From CAVVMA01 sp963830715 (lineage in GTDB: Bacteria > Desulfobacterota > Binatia > Binatales > Binataceae): a DNA stretch of 64,000 bases. The DNA lies in the NCBI GenBank assembly GCA_963830715.1, contig CAWHNS010000011.1:1-64000 (forward strand), in the 5' to 3' direction. Within the stretch, counting starts at the first letter, position 1. The number at the start of each line of letters is the position of its first letter. The notes below the pieces were generated by a model that did not search any database, was not told the DNA's origin, and saw nothing but the letters and a program-made list of their open reading frames with translations. Position numbers and translations under genes: made by a program. Positions 58,786 through 64,000 of the stretch are shown in pieces.

Positions 58786-61700
58786 TGGGTATGGCCAAAC
58801 CGTCCGTCCGGCTGTCCGCTTTGGGGCCCGCGTGCACGTGCTATCGCGTCACGAATTGCAGCCACAATCCTCGGACCACGGCGCTGGAACCCTAGTTCTC
58901 TGATCATTTCTTCCAGCGTTTCCTCGTCTGTACGCAGCCGCCCGTCGGACCAAATCCATTGCACCAGTCGGGCGAGTTCCCTCTCCGTATAGTTTCCGAT
59001 GTTCTTTCCTGCCAACACGCGTGGACGTCCACTGCGTCGCGGAAACTGTGCCCTCGCGCTGGATTCCATCGCCTTCGGCTCCCCATCGCCCGAGGACGAC
59101 GGCAGTGCGCCGCCGCCGTCGACGAGATCAGCACGCGCCACCGCCGCTTTGATCGCGTCAAGTGCACGCTGAATCTCCTGCTCGCGGCGTAGAAACCAAT
59201 CCGTCGACCAGATTCGATAGAAGCGCCAGCCGAGCACCTCCAGATGCTGTTGCCTCAAGCGGTCTCGATCGCGGGTGGTCGGAACGGAGTGATAACTGGC
59301 CCCATCGCATTCAATTGCCAGTACCAACCTCCCGCGCCTCTCAGGATGCTCCGCGACCAGGTCGATGCGATACCCGGAAGCGCCGAACTGCGGAAGGAGA
59401 TGAGCGCCGCGAGCCGTTAGCGCATCGCACACGTCAGCCTCGAAGGGATCAAGGGGTACGTTAGTGAGTCCTCTGTCACCGAGAATCTTCCCGCCGCTCG
59501 CGGCATACTCCAGGTAGAGGCGCAGCAGCTCCACCCCACGCGCCTTCGAGCGGTTTGGGTCCATGTCGCGGTGGTCGAACGAGGAAACGACGGTCATTCG
59601 CCGCTTCGCTCGCGTGATCGCCACGTTCAGTCGCCGCTCTCCGCCTTCAGTCAGCAGGGGCCCAAAACGATATGGCAAGGTTCCGGAGCGGTCCTTTCCG
59701 TATCCAATACTCAGTATTATCGAATCGCGCTCGTCCCCCTGGACGCGCTCCAGATTCTTGACGAAAAACCGATCATCCTTGCGCTCGTCGAAGAATTCAT
59801 CCAGTTCTGGATGATCTCGCAGCGCTTCATCCAGCGCTGCCTGTATGCGATTAGCATGAGTAATGCCCATCGTGATCACGCCGAGAGACTCATCCGGGCG
59901 TGCGGAAGCGTGCTCAAGTATCAACTCCACGACCTTGCGAACCTCATCGGACGAACTCTCTTCCTGTCCATCACGCCCTGTGACGAATGGAACGAGGACG
60001 TGAGAGATAGCCGACCCCTCGGCGCCCACGCCTGGGAAGGTTACGAGCCGACCTCCATATATGTGTCGATTCGAGAAGGCGATTAGCGATTCATCGCGGC
60101 TCCGGTAGTGCCACTCAAGGGTCCACGGACTGAACAGACCCAGCATCTGATTAAGCAAACTTTGGAATCCAGCCGTGGCGCCATCGCCATCGTCTTCACC
60201 GATTCCGTCCGCTCCGCTGACAAAGAAGGTGGTCGGGGGAAGCTGATTTGGGTCGCCCGCGACGATCGCGTGCGTCGCACGCGCTAGCGCGGGCTGGGCG
60301 TCCGCCGGCTGTATCTGGCTGGCCTCGTCGAATAGCACGACATCGAACATTCCCGTTCTTCTCGGAAGCAGTTCGCTCACCGAAAGCGGGCTCGCGAGCC
60401 AACACGGTCGCAGAGCGGGTAACACGTCGCCCGCTTTGGACGCGAGATCTCTGAAAGGCAGCCCACCTCGTTGGCGGTTTGATTCGCGCCGGACCAGATC
60501 CTCCTGGTCCGGATGCGCGTTCATCGCCGTGATCGCCCGCTCGGCATGCGCGCGCTTCACTCGCCCGACGGCCAGTTGTAACCGATCTTCATCGAGGCGT
60601 TTGAATTCCTCGACGACATCGTCATGAACCCGACCGTTGAATCCTGCAAGCTGTGAGACTCGGGCGAAGATCGCATCCAGGCATGACGAATACCAGGCGC
60701 TGTAGAGAAGCCCCCGCCACCGTTCAGGCGGAGCGGCGAGCGAGCGCAGCTCGCGGAGCATCTCCGCTACGCCCAACTCAGACAGCCGAACTCCGATCTC
60801 GTGATAACGCGGCAGCCTGTATGGGGTCGTCTGGTCCGCCGCGAGAAGCCGGAGCAGCGAGCCTAAATCGCCGAGGTTCAAGGTCATCAAATCGGACCTT
60901 CTCAGACCCTGGGCGAGCACCGATAGGTCCTGTTCTGCCTGATCGAGGGCTTCGGAGCATCGGTCGACTGATTTCGAGGCGGCGGGCAACGCGTCCCGAA
61001 CAGAAGCGAAGTTCCTCCAATCGCGTGCCTGTATGGAGGCAAACCGGGCCCGCACTAGCAGAACCTTGGGCGACTCCTTCTGATCGCGGGACAAAGATCG
61101 GAGCCGACGAACGGCGCTCCGATACCTACGGCTAAACGGCCAATACAGAAGCCTACCGAAGAATCCCGCTGCCGGAGCCATGGACTGCTGGAGTTGATCG
61201 AGATCTTCCGCGAATATCGCGGAGTCGAACTCCTTAAGGACGTCATTGATCCGACCCTGAAGATCGAGCAGGTCGCGAAGTCGGGTCAAGTTCGATGGTG
61301 ACGTTGCGTGGACTTCAGCGACGAACTCCGAAATCGTCGTCTTGAGCTCCGGCCAACGGTTGTGCGCAAGGCTGGCCGTCGCATCCACGGCGGCAGTCAC
61401 GGCATTCCCGTCTGCGAGATTCGCCTCGCGCCACGGAGAAAGGTCCGTTCCAAAGAGTAGCCCGGCGAAACCCCCAAGTTCCCGGATCAGATCTCCTGCC
61501 TCGGCCACCAAGTCGGGTGCGAGCCGCTCCAAAGCCTTTCCGCGCCACCGCGTGGAACTCGTTTCTTCGGGTTTCGTCGAAAGAAGCAGTCCCTGCAAAC
61601 GAAATGCAGACATCGCTGACGGAGGTTGCGGTTCATGCAGATGCAACACGTGGTCGCGGAGCTTGCCCCGTTTCTCAACAAAGCGCCGGTGAAGATCGTC

Positions 61701-62849
61701 GGCTTGCACGGAGGGGGCGTTTCGGATCTCGTCGAGGGTTTCCCCTATTTGCTTCAGGATTTCCTTTCGCTTGAGACCGACTCCGTGAAGATCCAGAGCG
61801 AGATGCGCCAAGCCGACCGCGGCGAGGCGCGACTGCACGACCTCAAGCGCCGCCCTCTTTTCGGCGACAAACAGAACTCTTTTTCCGCGCGCCACTAGCT
61901 CAGCGATCAGGTTTGCGATCGTCTGGCTCTTCCCGGTGCCCGGCGGTCCAACGACCACGCCGCTCTGGGGCGACAAGGCCGCCGCGATTGTGGCCTGCTG
62001 GCTGGAATCCGCATCGAGCACCAGAAATTCATTTTCTGGCTGGACGGTGTCCAAGTCGCGAGGGTCGATTTCCCCTCGCCCGGAAGAGATCGCCTGTCGG
62101 GCGGGCGCATCGCCGGCTATAGCGGCCACCAGATCACTCTCGTAGAGCCATGCCGGCTCGGACTTGAGGTCTTCGACCATCGCCATTTTGTAGAACGCGA
62201 AGTTCCCCAACGCGGCATCATAGGTTGCGCGGAATCCGTTAACCTTCGCAGTCGCGAGTCGGAGATGCTGGAGCACATCTCGGGGCGAGAAGGCCGCTTG
62301 ATGATCAGTTCCCTTTCCAGTTTCTAGAAACTCCTCGTTCGACAGGCTCAGGCCGAAGTCCGACTCCAACTTCTGGAGCAACACGGGGTTTATCTTCATC
62401 TCCCCGGCCAGTGCCATCGCCACTTGGCTGCCCTCGCGCCCCTGTCGCTTGAGAACCGTGGGGGCCAGAATGACAGGCGCCTCGGTCGGACTGCCTCCGT
62501 CGCTCGCAGGCCACGTGGCAAAACCGATCGCAATGAAAAGCGTGTCGAGTCCGCGCTCTTCGAGGTTAGAACGCGACCGCCTCTCTATTTCGAGAGCTTT
62601 TGCGGATATCAGTTTCGCATCCGCGTGGGGAAGCAACGCAGAAGGTGTCACTGGCTCACCAGCCAGAAAAGATTCCCACTTCCCCGGATCGCGATCCCGG
62701 ACATCGAAGGCTAACGTTCCGGTTTTCAGTTCGTGAAAATAAAGTAGATTGTTTCGCCGACTGAGATCGGTGAGCTCCTGGATCCATTTCGAGCGCGCAG
62801 CGTCGATAGCAGCGCGTCTTTCTGAACTTGGGCGTGGCCTCGGTATCAC
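58782..62849 (-). CDS. DUF4011 / SF1 helicase / Vsr-DUF559-like nuclease / DUF3320 protein (Hhe-like)
   Basis: This 1355-residue protein is intact. Order of parts: DUF4011 (WIQELTDLSRRNNLLYFHEL, residues 20-250), Walker A GPPGTGKSQ at about 301-309, a long helical insert, Walker B VVLFDEASQI with GDPNQLPPTTFF, and the Upf1-type second RecA domain (HYRSRDESLIAFSNRHIYGG, NVAITRAKRRMTV). Near residue 1160 is a very-short-patch-repair/DUF559-like nuclease (FEADVCDALTARGAHLLPQF, then YRIDLV and LAIECDGASYH), and finally a DUF3320-type tail (TERELARLVQWIWSDGRLRT). This layout has been reported as a single-gene anti-phage system (Hhe). It is followed by a coupled Phd-like gene. Confidence 0.85.
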   Translation of the reverse strand: MIPRPRPSSERRAAIDAARSKWIQELTDLSRRNNLLYFHELKTGTLAFDVRDRDPGKWESFLAGEPVTPSALLPHADAKLISAKALEIERRSRSNLEERGLDTLFIAIGFATWPASDGGSPTEAPVILAPTVLKRQGREGSQVAMALAGEMKINPVLLQKLESDFGLSLSNEEFLETGKGTDHQAAFSPRDVLQHLRLATAKVNGFRATYDAALGNFAFYKMAMVEDLKSEPAWLYESDLVAAIAGDAPARQAISSGRGEIDPRDLDTVQPENEFLVLDADSSQQATIAAALSPQSGVVVGPPGTGKSQTIANLIAELVARGKRVLFVAEKRAALEVVQSRLAAVGLAHLALDLHGVGLKRKEILKQIGETLDEIRNAPSVQADDLHRRFVEKRGKLRDHVLHLHEPQPPSAMSAFRLQGLLLSTKPEETSSTRWRGKALERLAPDLVAEAGDLIRELGGFAGLLFGTDLSPWREANLADGNAVTAAVDATASLAHNRWPELKTTISEFVAEVHATSPSNLTRLRDLLDLQGRINDVLKEFDSAIFAEDLDQLQQSMAPAAGFFGRLLYWPFSRRYRSAVRRLRSLSRDQKESPKVLLVRARFASIQARDWRNFASVRDALPAASKSVDRCSEALDQAEQDLSVLAQGLRRSDLMTLNLGDLGSLLRLLAADQTTPYRLPRYHEIGVRLSELGVAEMLRELRSLAAPPERWRGLLYSAWYSSCLDAIFARVSQLAGFNGRVHDDVVEEFKRLDEDRLQLAVGRVKRAHAERAITAMNAHPDQEDLVRRESNRQRGGLPFRDLASKAGDVLPALRPCWLASPLSVSELLPRRTGMFDVVLFDEASQIQPADAQPALARATHAIVAGDPNQLPPTTFFVSGADGIGEDDGDGATAGFQSLLNQMLGLFSPWTLEWHYRSRDESLIAFSNRHIYGGRLVTFPGVGAEGSAISHVLVPFVTGRDGQEESSSDEVRKVVELILEHASARPDESLGVITMGITHANRIQAALDEALRDHPELDEFFDERKDDRFFVKNLERVQGDERDSIILSIGYGKDRSGTLPYRFGPLLTEGGERRLNVAITRAKRRMTVVSSFDHRDMDPNRSKARGVELLRLYLEYAASGGKILGDRGLTNVPLDPFEADVCDALTARGAHLLPQFGASGYRIDLVAEHPERRGRLVLAIECDGASYHSVPTTRDRDRLRQQHLEVLGWRFYRIWSTDWFLRREQEIQRALDAIKAAVARADLVDGGGALPSSSGDGEPKAMESSARAQFPRRSGRPRVLAGKNIGNYTERELARLVQWIWSDGRLRTDEETLEEMIRELGFQRRGPRIVAAIRDAIARARGPQSGQPDGRFGHTQ

Positions 62850-62870
62850 GTTCCCCCCGAGAAGACGCGT

Positions 62871-63662
62871 CTAGGTTGCAGCAGAGCTTCGCTGTGCCAC
62901 GCGGGCGGCCAACACGAACATTATCGCGGCGAACCCGAGCGCGATCGCGAGCGAGGGCGCAAAGTTGGGCGTTGCGCCGAGCGCGCCGGGCTCGGCCAGA
63001 TATAGTCCCCTCCGCAGCGCCGCCATCGCATAGGTCAGCGGATTCAGACGCATCGTCCACCGCAGCCAGAGAGGCGCGCCTTCGGCGGGAAAAAACGCCC
63101 CGGAGAGCAGCCAGATCGGAATCAGGATCAGATTCATGATCGCGTGGAAGCCCTGGGTGGATTCGATCCGCCACGCGATCGCGAGCCCGATGCCGGTGAG
63201 CGCGAACGCGATTATCGCCATCATCGCGACAGATATCGCGATCGCACCGATGCTCAGATGAATTCCCGCCACCGGCGCGAGAACCAGAAACACAACTCCC
63301 TGTAACAAAGCCAGCGTCGTGCCGCCGAGCGCCTGGCCCATCACGACCGTCGTGCGCGAGATCGGCGCTACCAGCACCCCCTGCAAAAAGCCCTGCTTGC
63401 GGTCCTCGACGGTCTGGATGGTGGCGAAAATCGCGGTGAATAGAAGCACGAGCACGATTACGCCCGGATAGAAGTATTCGACGTAGTTGACGCCCTCGGG
63501 AACTCCGCTCGGGCGAAACGACGCCTTCAGTCCCGCTCCGAGCAACATCCAGAACACCAGCGGCTGCAGAAACGCGCCGATCAGGCGGCTGCGCTGGCGC
63601 CGAAATCGTGTGATCTCGCGCCACCATAGGGTCAGGATCTGGATCGCGGCTTCCCTCATCAT
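62871..63662 (-). CDS. ABC-2 type exporter permease (DrrB-like)
   Basis: Six hydrophobic helices in the ABC-2 layout: RLIGAFLQPLVFWMLLGAGL, YPGVIVLVLLFTAIFATIQT, QALGGTTLALLQGVVFLVLA, AISVAMMAIIAFALTGIGLA, LIPIWLLSGAFFPAEGAPLW and a last helix. EDRKQGFLQGVLVAPISRTT is the cytoplasmic coupling segment. Such permeases export drugs, glycans or lipids with a separate ATPase; the ATPase gene overlaps by four bases at 63659-63662. Intact, 263 residues. Confidence 0.88.
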   Translation of the reverse strand: MMREAAIQILTLWWREITRFRRQRSRLIGAFLQPLVFWMLLGAGLKASFRPSGVPEGVNYVEYFYPGVIVLVLLFTAIFATIQTVEDRKQGFLQGVLVAPISRTTVVMGQALGGTTLALLQGVVFLVLAPVAGIHLSIGAIAISVAMMAIIAFALTGIGLAIAWRIESTQGFHAIMNLILIPIWLLSGAFFPAEGAPLWLRWTMRLNPLTYAMAALRRGLYLAEPGALGATPNFAPSLAIALGFAAIMFVLAARVAQRSSAAT

Positions 63663-64000
63663 GCCGCGCGCTCCGCCGTGTCAACGTAAAATCGATGGCC
63701 GGTGAGATGGACGAAGACATCCTCGAGCGTCGGCTTGCCGAAGGTCACGGAATCGATCTCGTCACCGAAGGCGTCCACGAGCTCGCGCAGCAGTTCGTGC
63801 CCGCGCGGACGCTCGATCCTGATCGTGCCGTCAACGACGACTCCCTTGATTCGCATCCGCTGCATGAGTTTGTGTTGCAGCATCTCAGGCGCGCGCGCGC
63901 GAATCACGATTACGTCGCCGCCGACCTGATGCTTGAGTTCGTTCGGCGGCGCGATCGCGACCAGGCGGCCCTCGTGCAGCACGCCGATCCGATCGCATCG
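63659..64000 (-). CDS. ABC transporter ATP-binding protein, C-terminal part (cut by window end)
   Basis: The visible part reads RIGVLHEGRLVAIAPPNELK, the end of the nucleotide-binding domain after the switch His, and then the DrrA-type C-terminal regulatory domain ending SVTFGKPTLEDVFVHLTGHR. Walker motifs lie beyond the window. Its TGA overlaps the permease ATG, so the two form one exporter. Confidence 0.88.
   Translation of the reverse strand, partial: RCDRIGVLHEGRLVAIAPPNELKHQVGGDVIVIRARAPEMLQHKLMQRMRIKGVVVDGTIRIERPRGHELLRELVDAFGDEIDSVTFGKPTLEDVFVHLTGHRFYVDTAERAA

Overview
The window does not look like one uniform bacterial replicon. Read by eye it falls into at least four blocks that differ in gene style and base composition. 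(1) About 1-5.1 kb is accessory DNA: remnants of an Actinobacteria-style glyoxalase-fold gene and an AbiEii-type toxin, a truncated tyrosine recombinase, two tandem pentapeptide-repeat + TIR genes, the 3' half of a tRNA-Val gene that probably marks an attachment site, and a few phage-type genes including a RusA-like resolvase. (2) About 5.1-26.2 kb is chromosomal DNA of a type I associate with Acidobacteriota: M1 and M17 peptidases, a glycosyltransferase, a ClpB-like AAA+ protein, PilZ, MsrPQ, a secretin with two pseudopilins, SmpB, tRNA-Lys, SPOR, and an Lhr helicase that stops abruptly. (3) About 26.2-26.8 kb is a visibly AT-rich stretch with no recognised gene. (4) About 26.9-64 kb is DNA of a different Gram-negative bacterium (LptD shows an outer membrane; the gene style reminds me of Deltaproteobacteria/Binatota, a tentative guess).

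Block 4 in order: a reverse-strand nucleotide-sugar operon (methyltransferase, dehydrogenase, epimerase); a 4.6-kb reverse-strand gene for a nuclease-STAND NTPase resembling antiviral Avs proteins; an RNB exoribonuclease coupled to a LOG-family gene; a run of large membrane proteins of the GT-C glycosyltransferase type with a GT2 enzyme and a methyltransferase; folC and lptD; a DoxX protein; the aerobic benzoyl-CoA genes boxC and boxB with a phosphotransferase-like gene and a NUDIX gene; a 1355-residue DUF4011 helicase-nuclease coupled to a Phd-type antitoxin; and a drug-type ABC exporter cut by the window end.

Frameshifts are frequent, especially in the first 27 kb and in the STAND gene, and some sit at homopolymers such as the A8 run at 5799-5806. 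Many open reading frames are therefore pieces of one gene. I give whole-gene extents and say where the frame breaks. I cannot separate true pseudogenes from uncorrected long-read indels. The abrupt changes near 1.07, 4.15, 5.1, 26.2 and 26.9 kb may be real recombination points or assembly joins.

Defence-like content is the most interesting part: AbiEii remnant, two pentapeptide-TIR proteins, a DUF4160 / DUF2442-nuclease cassette flanked by 53-bp copies of the pepA 3' end, the nuclease-STAND protein, and the DUF4011 helicase-nuclease with its antitoxin-like partner.
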